A stretch of DNA of 64,000 nt from an uncultured Clostridia bacterium (lineage in GTDB: Bacteria; Bacillota; Clostridia; Christensenellales; Borkfalkiaceae), in assembly GCA_934247935.1 (NCBI GenBank), contig CAKQKE010000002.1, positions 62,001-126,000 of the forward strand, read 5' to 3'. Shown here piece after piece: positions 1 through 9,020 of this stretch. Within the stretch, counting starts at the first letter, position 1. Each line of letters begins with the position of its first letter. A program made the translations under genes and the position numbers. The notes beneath the pieces were generated by a model. It ran no database searches. It was given only the letters and a program-made list of their open reading frames with translations, and was not told the DNA's origin.

Positions 1-2875
1 CTTGACCGCCGTTTTGAGGAGCGGTACCCCATACCCAGGCATTGCCCGTTTCAGTAGCCCTTTGAGTTACGCCTACGACTCTGTTGTCGGTAAAGGTTGT
101 TCCGTTGCTGAGAGCGTCCATGTAGAACAAGAGCGTGCTGTTGCTGCTTCCTTTTACTACGATACCTGCCTTAGCGTATTTGTCTCCCTCGTTTACTTTT
201 GTAAGAGTGAAGTTTGCTTCGAAATAGAAGTTTTTGCTGTTTATGTCAGAATAAAGGAGATTTTCTCCGATCAGGCTGCCGACGATTTCGCCGTTTTCCT
301 CGGTGTAAGCAGCGTTTTCTGCAAAATTTTCACGAGTGAGCGTTGTGCCCGTAGTATCGTCGAGTTTAACTTTGATTTCTTCAATCTTTCCGCCGGCGAT
401 TTCTTTAAGTTTTGCTTCGTCGGTAGTATAAGTGTATTCTTTTGCCGTCAAACCGAGGTTAAACGCCATTAAACCGACTTGAGCCGCGCCGTCTGTGTCG
501 CTATAACCGACTTTAAGCGCAAGCGTTCCGTTTGCATACAAATAGAACGTATGACCGTATTTCAAAAGTCCGAGCGTTGTATAATTGCCGCTTGCGAAAG
601 CAAGTCCCTCTATGGTTGCCGTCTTTTGAGTCGTCCAAGCCCAATCCGAAGTTCTGCCGCCGTTGCATGCTCTGAATACCGAACCCACCGTCGAGGAAGT
701 ATCGGAAGCGGCGTCGATATAATAGAATACTTCGCCTACGCCTGTCTTTGCAACAATACCCATCTTGGGATATTTGTCGCTGTTATAAACGTTTTGTTTA
801 GTAATTTTTGCTTCAAAATAGAAGTTTGCTGCAGGCGTTGCTTTATACCAGATCGCCTGTTCTTCTACGCCGGTGTTTACAACGTAAGGAGTTTCGCCGT
901 TGTCGGCACTTGCATCCCAACCTGCAGAAATGACGTAACCTTCGTTGCTACCCATATGGTCGCCTTCGTCAATCGTTTCATCGAATGCGCCGAGTATCGC
1001 CTTTGTCCATTCTGCATAACCGAGTTTGGAAAGGTGGAGCGAATCGGCAAGTTTTGTCTGGTCGATTTCGGTTGTGTCGCTGTAGAAATCGATTACCGTG
1101 AGATAATCTTTATCTTTAGCATATTCTTTTACCAATCTGTTTGCCTCGACGTACATTTCTTGCTTATCAAGGAACATCATATTAGGATTTATGGTTATCC
1201 AATAGAACTTAACGTTTTCGTCGTAATTGCGATAACTTTCGATATAATTTTTAAAGTTTGCGGCAAACGTTTCGGGAGTATGTCCTGCGTCATCGATATC
1301 GTTTACGCCGATGTGCATTACAATGTTTTTCGCTTTATAACGTTTTGTATCGGAACCGATACGGCTCATCCAGTCTTTAACTTTAGTGCCGCCGACGCCG
1401 ATATTCGCTTGCGTGCCGCCGAGTTTTGCCATATCCGTTTCCCAAGCGCTCCAGAATGCTTTATCCACGTAAGAGTCGCCCGTAAAGAGATAATCTACTT
1501 CAACCCTGTCAAACTTATTGTTTTTAATCATCGGGTCGTTCTGGTCCGCTGTTGCCCTGTAGTTTGTGAGTTCGAGAGCAATGTTGTAAGACCAGACAGC
1601 CATACAGAATTGAGCGTTTGCAAGTTCGGGTTTGCTCTTTGAGAAAACTTCGTTGCCGTTTGCAAAGAATTTAAATGCTTCTTCTTCTCTGTATACGCCG
1701 AGTTGTACCGATAAGTTGGGGTTGTAATTGATATTTACTAATTGGTGAGTACTCCAATCGGGCACACCGTTTTTGACTTCGACTATACCTACATTTTTAC
1801 CCGTGATAGAACCTGCGCCCACAACGCCCGCATTATCGGGAGACATGGCATCGATATGGAAGAAGTATCCCGTACCGTTGTATACTACGGCAATACCGAA
1901 TTTTCCGTATTTTTCTCCGTTTTGTACTTGCAAAGCCCTGAAATCGCTTTCCGCATACATAATCGTGTTGTTTACTTTGTAGAAATAAAGTTCGTTGTTC
2001 GTTCCGTTAGTTGTGTTTTGCAACGTTGCTTTTCTTTGATTGTACAACTCTTCGCCGACGCCTTCGTAATAGTCCTTGGAAATATCCCAATTCTTCATAG
2101 AAATTTCTGTAGAAGTGTCGCCGAACGTACCGGTTTGACCGTACGGGTTAGCCTCGAATTGATTGTTTCCCGTAAGGCTGATAAACGTATTTTGCTTTTC
2201 TGCGTCGCTTCTGAAAGTCTCGGGCTTTCCTGTTGCGGGCGGAAGCGGTTTAAGGTACTTATCCGCAACCATGGGAAGTACGGCGAGACTGTTTGTTGCG
2301 TCGTCCGCAGAAAGACCCATCGTCGTATAAGGTACGGTAATCGTTACTTTATAACCGTCTAAAGCAGTACCCTTTCTGCTCCATTCTTCGCTTGTTGCAA
2401 CTACGCCCGTGGCATCATTTGCAAATTCCGTAGTCGACGATGCCAACTTTTGTACGACGGTTCCGTCAGCCGACACGAAAACTCTGAGAGTCTGATTGAC
2501 TACGTAATCGGCAGTTTGTGCAACCTTACCGACGTAAAGATAAACGCCGTCTGTGTTTGTTGCATCGTCGTTTCTGATGGACGAGGTGTCGTTTACTCTT
2601 GCCGTAACTACGAGAGACGTATCGCCGTAAGCGAAGTTCCACCAAGACTTGTTTGTCTTGGCACCTGCAGTAAACTCAAAAGCAAGGTCGGTATCTCCTT
2701 CCGGGTCAGCCGTATAAGAAATGTCCGAATCGGTGTTTGTATCGGTCGCCGTGCTGCTGTCTGTGTCGGTGGAAGTGTCCGAATTACCGGAATTGCCCCC
2801 TCCGCAAGCAACCATCGCAACAGTCATGATGATCGATAAAACGACCACACCTAAAATGCGCATAAGTTTCTTCAT
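1..2875 (-). CDS. SGNH/GDSL hydrolase lipoprotein, 3' end outside window
   Basis: Reading the minus strand from the ATG at 2873-2875 gives an open frame of about 958 codons that runs off the window edge. It starts with a lipoprotein signal (MKKLMRILGVVVLS, then MVAC as lipobox with Cys about residue 24), followed by a Ser/Thr/Asp linker and a beta-rich segment resembling carbohydrate-binding modules. An SGNH hydrolase domain follows: FTGDSYV with nucleophile Ser468, GVND with Asn525, and DSLH with Asp611/His614. Three related beta-rich repeats flank it (KYGKFGIAV, KYPKMGIVA, KYAKAGIVV, each followed by a Y/F-x-x-D-A motif). A strong GGAGG lies at 2884-2888. Family knowledge: such secreted enzymes deacetylate or de-esterify polysaccharides. 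Substrate unknown; surface anchoring is inferred from the lipobox. Confidence 0.85.
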   Translation of the reverse strand, partial: MKKLMRILGVVVLSIIMTVAMVACGGGNSGNSDTSTDTDSSTATDTNTDSDISYTADPEGDTDLAFEFTAGAKTNKSWWNFAYGDTSLVVTARVNDTSSIRNDDATNTDGVYLYVGKVAQTADYVVNQTLRVFVSADGTVVQKLASSTTEFANDATGVVATSEEWSRKGTALDGYKVTITVPYTTMGLSADDATNSLAVLPMVADKYLKPLPPATGKPETFRSDAEKQNTFISLTGNNQFEANPYGQTGTFGDTSTEISMKNWDISKDYYEGVGEELYNQRKATLQNTTNGTNNELYFYKVNNTIMYAESDFRALQVQNGEKYGKFGIAVVYNGTGYFFHIDAMSPDNAGVVGAGSITGKNVGIVEVKNGVPDWSTHQLVNINYNPNLSVQLGVYREEEAFKFFANGNEVFSKSKPELANAQFCMAVWSYNIALELTNYRATADQNDPMIKNNKFDRVEVDYLFTGDSYVDKAFWSAWETDMAKLGGTQANIGVGGTKVKDWMSRIGSDTKRYKAKNIVMHIGVNDIDDAGHTPETFAANFKNYIESYRNYDENVKFYWITINPNMMFLDKQEMYVEANRLVKEYAKDKDYLTVIDFYSDTTEIDQTKLADSLHLSKLGYAEWTKAILGAFDETIDEGDHMGSNEGYVISAGWDASADNGETPYVVNTGVEEQAIWYKATPAANFYFEAKITKQNVYNSDKYPKMGIVAKTGVGEVFYYIDAASDTSSTVGSVFRACNGGRTSDWAWTTQKTATIEGLAFASGNYTTLGLLKYGHTFYLYANGTLALKVGYSDTDGAAQVGLMAFNLGLTAKEYTYTTDEAKLKEIAGGKIEEIKVKLDDTTGTTLTRENFAENAAYTEENGEIVGSLIGENLLYSDINSKNFYFEANFTLTKVNEGDKYAKAGIVVKGSSNSTLLFYMDALSNGTTFTDNRVVGVTQRATETGNAWVWGTAPQNGGQ

Positions 2876-3498
2876 TTAATTTTCCTCCATATAATTAAGG
2901 TAAATTACCTTTTTTTATAGCAAATTGATTAGTTTCGGTACGATTAAACAAAACGTTTATATCAGATTCCAACCCGTATTTAAAAAATGATTCAGCAATC
3001 TTATACTAACGTTTTTTATTAATGTTTCGTCCGATTGCTTTTTCTTTTCGGTTTCTTCGGAGCGACCTTTCGTTTTATCCCGAAACACCGTTTAACCGCG
3101 TTTTAAATATTTATTCCGCAAAAACACGGAAAGAATTACTCCTTTCCTTATATATAATGCTTAAACGCATATTAAATTTTCATTTGTTTGATTTTTACGG
3201 CGTTTGTTCGTTTTTTGCCGAATTTTTATCCGTTTATACAGGCGCGGTTTTCGTTTTACCGTTAAAAGGTTTTGTCCGCAAACTTAATTTGCGGACAAAG
3301 GGCGCGCCCTTTGTCGATTTGTTTAATTTAAAATTCGTCGCCTTGATTTATTGTCGTTTTCTTCGATTTGTTTAATTTAACGCAATTTGTATAAAATATT
3401 TTTGTGCAAAAAACAAAAATTTAAATACTTTTTATGCAAATAACGCACTAATTGCCCGGTTTGTATGAATTTTTATTGTTTTTTCTTTAAAAACAAGA

Positions 3499-3518
3499 TT
3501 ACTTGAACGTTCAAGTAA
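3499..3518. promoter_or_regulatory. 20-bp perfect palindrome, operator candidate
   Basis: TTACTTGAACGTTCAAGTAA is a perfect inverted repeat centred on CG, the usual symmetry of LacI-family operators. On the plus strand its TTGAAC (3503-3508) lies 18 bp before a TATAAT (3527-3532), so it overlaps a plausible promoter. It is about 620 bp upstream of the lipoprotein gene. No regulator gene is adjacent, so the link to carbohydrate control is inference. Confidence 0.5.
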
Positions 3519-3744
3519 AATTTTTATATAATCACGGCTATGTGATTATAATAAGGCAAATATCTATTGTGTAATACTATATTATCATAAAAAACCCAAG
3601 GTGTCAATACCCTTTTTTAAAATTCTTTTAAAATTTTTATGAGACATTTTGCCGAATTTTTTGGACAAATTCGTTACAGAAATTTCATATTCGCGCCAAA
3701 ACTAAACATATATTTTACTTAAAATGCCCGGTAAAAAAATTGAA

Positions 3745-3782
3745 GCCGCATGCGTAAAACTGTCGTTTTTACCGCATACGGC
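3745..3782 (-). terminator. Intrinsic terminator of the MFS gene, variant of the palindromic repeat
   Basis: Arms GCCGCATGCG-TAAAA and TTTTTACCGCATACGGC form a hairpin. Read on the minus strand it is followed by a run of seven T. It is 36 bp after the MFS stop codon and shares the TTTTTAC arm with the dispersed palindrome family of this window. Confidence 0.75.
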
Positions 3783-3817
3783 TTTTGTAAAGTTGTCAAT
3801 TTTTAATCTGATCCCGA

Positions 3818-5590
3818 TTAATCGTCCACATCGAAATTTTCGATTACGCTAATCTTTTTCTGAGGCTTATTGTCGCCGTGTTTTACAAACAACATCGTCA
3901 CAAACGACGCAAGCACAAAGAATGCCGCGTAATAAAATAACGGGCGCATACTGCCTATCGAGTCCATGATTAAACCCGAAAGAATGGGCGTTGCCACTTG
4001 CGCCGACATAGACGCGACGTAATAATAACCCGTGTATTTACCCGTGTCGCCGCATTTTGCAAGTTCGACAACCATGGGGAAAGAATTTACGTTTATCGTA
4101 GCCCAACCTATACCCGCAACGGCAAACAAAAGGTTAAGCACTACCGCCGATGAATTGGAATTTAAGAATATCGCGCCGATAAATGCGCCGAAAAGCAACG
4201 TTACGCCTATTAAAATCGACTTTCTCCTGCCGATTTTAGACGCAAGAAGTCCGACGGGAATAAAAGCAATCGTTGCCGTTACCTGAGCAATCAGAAGCGT
4301 TGTGTTGTAGTCCATCTGCAAAACTGTGCTTGCATACAACGAGTATTTTGAAGTGACGGCGTTGTATCCCATATACCACAAAGCAACCGAGGCAAGTATC
4401 AAAATAAACGAAACTCTTTCGCTTTTCGTGAGTTTTCTCTCCCCTTCCGCTTGTTTTTCGTCCTCTTCTTCTATGCCGTATTTAACGGTGTCCGCTTGCA
4501 TTTCTTTTACCCAAGCCGGCTCTTTTACGGTGAGTATAAACACAAACAATGCCACAAGCATTACCGCGCAAACCGCCGCGATAAACGGCACGTAAGACAT
4601 CATTTGATTGTAAGACTTGCCTGTAGCAAACAGCATACCCAGCAAAAGCACCGTCATGCCGCCAACCGTACCCATAAGGTTGATTACGGCGTTGCCTTGC
4701 GACCTCAACGGCTTTATCGTGACGTCGGGCATAAGCGCGACCGCAGGCGAACGGAATATCGACATTGAAAACAACGTCATTAAAAGTAATATTATAAAGA
4801 ACACAAACGGCGCATAGTTGGTTTTAGTCACCTTCCATGCGTATTGCTGTCTTGCGGGAGTAATTAAATTTATGTAAGCGTTGGTTACGTTTTCCTTTTT
4901 AATCTCGTCTTTTCCGTCGTTTATCGTATACGTAACTTTGCCGTCTTTGATCTCGATTTCAACTATATCGTATTCGTTTTTCGACTTGTCGTAATGATAA
5001 ACTGTTTCGTATTTTTCTTCCGCATTTTTATCTTTCGACTTGACGTACTCGAAATATTCTTTATTGATATTGTTGTACCATTCTTTCAACTTATCTCTTT
5101 CGGTCATCGTGCACGACGCATAATCTTTATTATAATTGATGCGCGCAACATAGTCTTGAAGTTTATAAGATTTTGCGACGTTTTTATTTGAAAACGTACT
5201 GTATTCCGCATTTGAAATCGTTGGATTTTCCACCCATAAAGTATCGTAAGCGGAAAGCGGGTCTCTCACTTCTTCGAGTTTATTAAGTTGAACGTTGTCC
5301 GAGAACGAAAGACCGATAAAACAAACCACCGCAAGTACCGTTCCGATGACTATAAACGGCGTCCTTTTACCCTTTTTCGAGGTGCTTCTATCCGAAAGCG
5401 AACCGAAAAGCGGAAGCATAAACAAAGCAATAATATTGTCAAGTGCCATGATTACGCCCGAAGCGGTCTGATTAAGTCCGAACCTGTTGACAAGTATCAT
5501 CGGAATAATCGTATCGTACGCCTGCCAGAACGCACAAATCAAGAAAAACGCAAACCCCACAAGTATGGTCTTTTTGTAATTAAGTTTCAT
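3818..5590 (-). CDS. MFS sugar/cation symporter-like transporter with a large insertion
   Basis: 590-residue membrane protein of the major facilitator superfamily, most like the GPH/sucrose-transporter branch. The first helices contain FWQAYDTIIPMILVNRFG, and the loop motif GKRTPFI matches the cytoplasmic loop motif of that branch. Helices resume around residue 255 and continue to about 570. Between them lies a hydrophilic, Lys/Glu/Tyr-rich segment (about residues 98-255) with no membrane-spanning character; MFS proteins are usually 400-480 residues. A second charged loop follows VKEPAW. Ribosome binding site AGGGG, then ATG. It is a single transcription unit bounded by its own terminator. 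Substrate cannot be told from sequence; proximity to the SGNH lipoprotein hints at glycan use. Confidence 0.8.
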   Translation of the reverse strand: MKLNYKKTILVGFAFFLICAFWQAYDTIIPMILVNRFGLNQTASGVIMALDNIIALFMLPLFGSLSDRSTSKKGKRTPFIVIGTVLAVVCFIGLSFSDNVQLNKLEEVRDPLSAYDTLWVENPTISNAEYSTFSNKNVAKSYKLQDYVARINYNKDYASCTMTERDKLKEWYNNINKEYFEYVKSKDKNAEEKYETVYHYDKSKNEYDIVEIEIKDGKVTYTINDGKDEIKKENVTNAYINLITPARQQYAWKVTKTNYAPFVFFIILLLMTLFSMSIFRSPAVALMPDVTIKPLRSQGNAVINLMGTVGGMTVLLLGMLFATGKSYNQMMSYVPFIAAVCAVMLVALFVFILTVKEPAWVKEMQADTVKYGIEEEDEKQAEGERKLTKSERVSFILILASVALWYMGYNAVTSKYSLYASTVLQMDYNTTLLIAQVTATIAFIPVGLLASKIGRRKSILIGVTLLFGAFIGAIFLNSNSSAVVLNLLFAVAGIGWATINVNSFPMVVELAKCGDTGKYTGYYYVASMSAQVATPILSGLIMDSIGSMRPLFYYAAFFVLASFVTMLFVKHGDNKPQKKISVIENFDVDD

Positions 5591-5621
5591 TTTTTATTTC
5601 CCCTTGGTTGTTTTTATATGT

Positions 5622-5653
5622 GTTTACGCAATACGCATGCTGTAAAAACGACA
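5622..5653. repeat. Dispersed palindrome copy (after zinc-ribbon gene)
   Basis: GTTTAC-GCAATACGCATGCT-GTAAAAAC with TACGCATG at its centre. It lies 16 bp after the stop codon of the zinc-ribbon gene and before the MFS start. It belongs to the family best seen at 23196-23235. Confidence 0.6.
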
Positions 5654-5669
5654 AAAATTGCGTAAAACG

Positions 5670-6368
5670 TTATTTATAAAGTATTCTGTGGCACGCCTCG
5701 CACTCGACGTAACCGTTGCGGTTTAAATTGCTTTCGGCAGACATTGAAAGTCCCGTGCGGCAATATCCGCAAACTTTACCTTCGGCTTTGACTACCACTG
5801 GGAAAATTTTGTCCTTTCGTTTAGTTTTATACAATGCAAGCAAGTCCGCGCTGACGTCTTTTTCGACAGCGAGAAGTTGCTTTTCTTTTTCAGCTTTTTC
5901 TTTATCTTTTTCGGTTTTGAGTTTTTTATAAAGCGGAGCGTATTCTTTGTATTGCGCAACTGCGTTGTTGTTTGACTTTTGCAAAGTTTTGTACGACTGA
6001 ATGGTTTCGTTTATGTCGTCTTTAAGTTGGTTGATTTCTGCCTCTATCGCCTTTACTTTTCCGACGTATTTTTGCATTTCCTTTTTATAATAGTCGTACT
6101 CGGTTTCGTCCTCGGTCGTGCAAGAATCGATTATTGCTTTAAACTCCGCAATCGCCTCGTTGAGTTTGTTTATCTTTTCTTCTTGCTCTTTAAAATAATT
6201 AAACAAAGATTCCGCTTTTTGCTCGATTGCCCCAAGTTTTTCACTGACGGTATCGACAAACTTCTTGGCTTGAATTGTCTTTTTCTTTTCTTCGCTTGCG
6301 CTAAGTTCGTCATCGATACGCTTTATTTCAGCGTCTATCTCTTGATATTTTAATAATGCATTTATCAT
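5670..6368 (-). CDS. Zinc-ribbon coiled-coil protein (DUF164/CdsZ-like)
   Basis: 232 residues. Residues 1-185 are a long heptad-like Lys/Glu-rich coiled coil; the last 45 carry a C4 zinc ribbon, CGYC and CEAC separated by 20 residues. This is the architecture of the C4-type zinc-ribbon family (DUF164), usually encoded beside Nif3-like genes in Gram-positive bacteria, as here (20 bp downstream of the Nif3-like gene). Members studied in other bacteria act as nucleic-acid or secretion-related adaptors; the role here is unknown. It is the last gene of the rpoD-trmK-nif3 run. Confidence 0.8.
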   Translation of the reverse strand: MINALLKYQEIDAEIKRIDDELSASEEKKKTIQAKKFVDTVSEKLGAIEQKAESLFNYFKEQEEKINKLNEAIAEFKAIIDSCTTEDETEYDYYKKEMQKYVGKVKAIEAEINQLKDDINETIQSYKTLQKSNNNAVAQYKEYAPLYKKLKTEKDKEKAEKEKQLLAVEKDVSADLLALYKTKRKDKIFPVVVKAEGKVCGYCRTGLSMSAESNLNRNGYVECEACHRILYK

Positions 6369-6387
6369 ATTTTCACTCCTTCTCTAC

Positions 6388-7146
6388 TTAAAGCAGCGTG
6401 CTGTCTTCGTAGAAATATACGTTTTGTTTTAATGTTTCTTTCATTTTTTCGCTGAACTTTTTAAGTCCGTAATTTTCGCTTGCGTAATGAGTCAAAATCA
6501 TAAGATTTTTACCCTCGTCGAGTGCTTTTACTATCACGTGATGCCTTAAATCGGACGAAACGAGCAAATCTGCGTCTTTAGAGGCGTAAATTTCGCCCTC
6601 GTCGAGACCCGCACCGCAAAAACTTGCCACTTTTTCGATTTTTGCGTTTTCGTCGCCGTAAGTTATGATGCGCTTTGTATTAAAAGTTTTTTCCGCTTTT
6701 TCCTTAAACTTTGCCAAAGTGGTAGCCGGCACTTTGAAATATCTGCCATAACCGGCATTGCCGAAAACGTCGAGTATTTCCTGCTCGGCCGCACCCAAAC
6801 CCTCGGCGAGATATCTGTCCGTACCAAACTCGTTTACGTCGAGATTCAAATGCATTGAAATCACGCCTATACCGCGGTTTAACGCCTTCATTAAATTGCC
6901 GCCGACCCTTTTAATTGCCCTGAAAATCACCGGGTGATGAGTAACGATAAGTTGACAATTTAAATCTATCGCCTTTTGCAAACTGTTGTTGTTTAAATCC
7001 ATCGTCACAAGCACGTTATCAATTTGACTTTCGGTATTTAATACGATGCCGCTGTTGTCTTCAAAACCGCAACGCTTGCTGTATTCTACGCTGTCGCTGA
7101 ACGGCGCAAGGCGGTTAAGCGTTTCATAAATTTGATATATGTCCAT
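6388..7146 (-). CDS. Nif3-like dinuclear metal centre protein
   Basis: 252 residues, the short Nif3/YqfO form without the middle insertion of B. subtilis YqfO. Metal-binding motifs are visible: THHP (His70-His71), MHLNLD near residue 100, and HYASE near the C terminus. Family members form hexameric toroids with a two-metal site and resemble GTP cyclohydrolase 1 type 2, but their reaction is unsettled. The start lies inside the end of trmK (23-bp overlap), indicating translational coupling, and TrmK-Nif3 pairing is conserved in Firmicutes. Confidence 0.85.
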   Translation of the reverse strand: MDIYQIYETLNRLAPFSDSVEYSKRCGFEDNSGIVLNTESQIDNVLVTMDLNNNSLQKAIDLNCQLIVTHHPVIFRAIKRVGGNLMKALNRGIGVISMHLNLDVNEFGTDRYLAEGLGAAEQEILDVFGNAGYGRYFKVPATTLAKFKEKAEKTFNTKRIITYGDENAKIEKVASFCGAGLDEGEIYASKDADLLVSSDLRHHVIVKALDEGKNLMILTHYASENYGLKKFSEKMKETLKQNVYFYEDSTLL

Positions 7147-7807
7147 AAACTCTCCTTAAACGCTCTGTTTTTTGTTTTAAAGTGTCGGGAATATCGGTCG
7201 GATTTGCCGCCATAATCGCGTTTAATTTGTCAATTTCACTTAATACGTATACCGCAAAGTCGGTATTTTTAGTATTGATGTTATCCTTACCGAAATAAAT
7301 TTCGTCCTCGGTATAGACTTGCTTTTTATTTGTCGATTTTTCTGCAAATTGCCCTTCAAATTTTTCGGCAACGATAAGGTAATAAAGTTTTCCGTCTGTA
7401 AACGACGTATCTTTTTTTATGTAATAGCCGAGATTTAACAAGGCTATTCTCACCTTGTCGGAATTGTGTTGCGGGGAAAGAATAAGCCGCTTGGGCAAAT
7501 TATTCGCGCGGGTTAAAATGCCCGCAATTTCCTCTCCTCCCATACCGGCTATAAGAGCCTCGTCGATTTTATCGTCGATACCGTCAAACCCGTCGGCAAC
7601 AACCGCTTTTACCCTACCTTTATACTTTTCGCAAAGCAATGTTTTTGCCTTTTGCAAACTTTTTTCGGATATGTCGGATATAATTACTTTTTTGCTTTTA
7701 CCGCTTTTTAAAACCGCCTCTGCAATATAGCCGTGGTCGCAACCGACGTCGGCAAATACCTCGCAGTTTTCGATTTCGTCAAAAAGCAGTTGAAGTCTTT
7801 TTGTCAT
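7124..7807 (-). CDS. trmK: tRNA (adenine(22)-N1)-methyltransferase
   Basis: 227 residues. Class I SAM fold with motif I DVGCDHGYIAEAV near residue 20, then GMGGEE and the family motif SPQHN. TrmK methylates N1 of A22 in tRNA using S-adenosylmethionine. It begins one base after the sigma factor stop and overlaps the Nif3-like gene, so rpoD-trmK-nif3 is probably one transcript. The C-terminal 70 residues are Lys/Asn-rich and helical, as in family members that clamp tRNA. Confidence 0.88.
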   Translation of the reverse strand: MTKRLQLLFDEIENCEVFADVGCDHGYIAEAVLKSGKSKKVIISDISEKSLQKAKTLLCEKYKGRVKAVVADGFDGIDDKIDEALIAGMGGEEIAGILTRANNLPKRLILSPQHNSDKVRIALLNLGYYIKKDTSFTDGKLYYLIVAEKFEGQFAEKSTNKKQVYTEDEIYFGKDNINTKNTDFAVYVLSEIDKLNAIMAANPTDIPDTLKQKTERLRRVYGHISNL

Positions 7808-7808
7808 A

Positions 7809-8864
7809 TTAATCTAAAAAACCTTTAAGTTTTTTGCTTCTTGAGGGGTGACGAAGTTTTCTTAAAGCCTTCGCCTCGATTTGACGAATTCTTTCTCTCG
7901 TTACGTTAAATTCTTTGCCGACTTCTTCCAAAGTTCTCGATCTGCCGTCGTCGATACCGTAACGCAAACGCAAAACTTTTTCTTCTCTCGGGGTGAGTGT
8001 GTCAAGCACACTGATTAAATGTTCTTTAAGCATCGTTGCCGCAAGCACGTCGTTTGGAGCGGTCGTGCCTTCATCCTCGATGAAGTCGCCGAGATGGCTG
8101 TCTTCCTCTTCGCCGATAGGAGTCTCCAAAGACACGGGGTCTTGCGCGATTTTTTGAATTTCAATTACTCTTCTTTCAGAAACGCCCATTTCTTTTGCGA
8201 TTTCTTCGGGAGTCGGCTCTCTGCCCAATTTTTGCAAAAGTTCTCTCGATACCCGCACTTGTTTGTTGATGGTTTCGACCATATGTACGGGGATTCTTAT
8301 AGTCCTTGCCTGGTCGGCGATTGCCCTTGTGATTGCTTGACGAATCCACCACGTTGCGTACGTGGAGAACTTGAAGCCCTTTTGATAATCGAATTTTTCA
8401 ACCGCTTTCATAAGTCCCAGATTGCCTTCTTGAATTAAATCCAAAAACTGCATTCCTCTGCCGACGTATCTTTTAGCGATAGAAACCACGAGACGCAAAT
8501 TCGCCTCGGAAAGGGTGTGTTTCGCCGCTTCGTCCCCCTCCATCATTCTTTTAGAAAGTTCGACTTCGTCTTCTGCGGAAAGCAAAGGCACTTTACCTAT
8601 ATCCTTTAAATACATCTTGACGGGGTCGTCCATACTGATTTCTTTAATGAGTTGATTGTAAAGATTTTTATCTTTTTCATACTCGTTGACGACTTTTATG
8701 CCCGCCTCTTCGACAGCCTTATATACTTCGTCAATCAGTTGAGAATCGACGTCGATGCTGTCCAGCCTTGCATAAAGTTCTTCCGTGGTAATTTCGCCCT
8801 TTTCTTTGTATTCCGCAATTACACCTTGCAAAATAGTCGAAAATTCTTGTTCGTTTATTGGCAT
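7809..8864 (-). CDS. rpoD: Primary RNA polymerase sigma factor SigA/RpoD
   Basis: 351 residues. Region 1.2 (DPVKMYLKDIGKVPLL, about 80-95), region 2 with NLRLVVSIAKRYVGRG, LDLIQEGNLGLMKAV and the -10-reading YATWWIRQAI, region 3, and region 4 with TPREEKVLRLRYGI and the helix-turn-helix VTRERIRQIE. It is short, as in Firmicutes, lacking the Proteobacterial non-conserved region. GGAGG sits before the ATG. It directs housekeeping transcription, and the TTGACA/TATAAT-type promoters in this window match its specificity. Placement behind dnaG is the classic macromolecular-synthesis operon order. Confidence 0.97.
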   Translation of the reverse strand: MPINEQEFSTILQGVIAEYKEKGEITTEELYARLDSIDVDSQLIDEVYKAVEEAGIKVVNEYEKDKNLYNQLIKEISMDDPVKMYLKDIGKVPLLSAEDEVELSKRMMEGDEAAKHTLSEANLRLVVSIAKRYVGRGMQFLDLIQEGNLGLMKAVEKFDYQKGFKFSTYATWWIRQAITRAIADQARTIRIPVHMVETINKQVRVSRELLQKLGREPTPEEIAKEMGVSERRVIEIQKIAQDPVSLETPIGEEEDSHLGDFIEDEGTTAPNDVLAATMLKEHLISVLDTLTPREEKVLRLRYGIDDGRSRTLEEVGKEFNVTRERIRQIEAKALRKLRHPSRSKKLKGFLD

Positions 8865-8962
8865 GTTTATCCTCCTGAAGTTAGTTCGGCGGGTTTAATC
8901 GTTTACAACAAAGGCGACAGACGTCTTTATGGCTAAACGGAATACTTCCCACCCGACTAAGG

Positions 8963-9001
8963 TTGTTTACGTTTAAAAATTAAAATTGTTTACGTTTAAA
9001 A
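8963..9001. repeat. 16-bp direct repeat between dnaG and rpoD
   Basis: TTGTTTACGTTTAAAA occurs twice, at 8963-8978 and 8986-9001, period 23 bp. It lies in the 156-bp dnaG-rpoD spacer, about 100 bp upstream of the rpoD start. It could be a paired regulator site for rpoD or simple repetition. Confidence 0.55.
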
Positions 9002-9020
9002 TTTGTTGTTTCGGCTTTTA

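Larger units (their letters stand above)
2876..3817. other. 942-bp AT-rich intergenic region
   Basis: I see no credible gene here. One plus-strand open frame (3022-3375) lacks a ribosome binding site and resembles nothing. The stretch holds the GGAGG of the lipoprotein gene, a 20-bp palindrome at 3499-3518 and the MFS terminator at 3745-3782. It probably contains the lipoprotein promoter and a long leader. Confidence 0.6.

Noticed and set aside
479..2362. Long plus-strand open frames across 1-2870
   Set aside because: They are antisense to the SGNH lipoprotein, in a codon-phase shadow; no ribosome binding sites, and the products have no family resemblance.
3022..3375. 117-codon plus-strand frame in the 2876-3817 gap
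   Set aside because: No ribosome binding site, composition like low-complexity AT-rich spacer, no recognisable domain.
3499..3518. LexA box
   Set aside because: The GAAC and GTTC halves abut (GAACGTTC); LexA needs a 4-bp spacer, as in the site at 49489.
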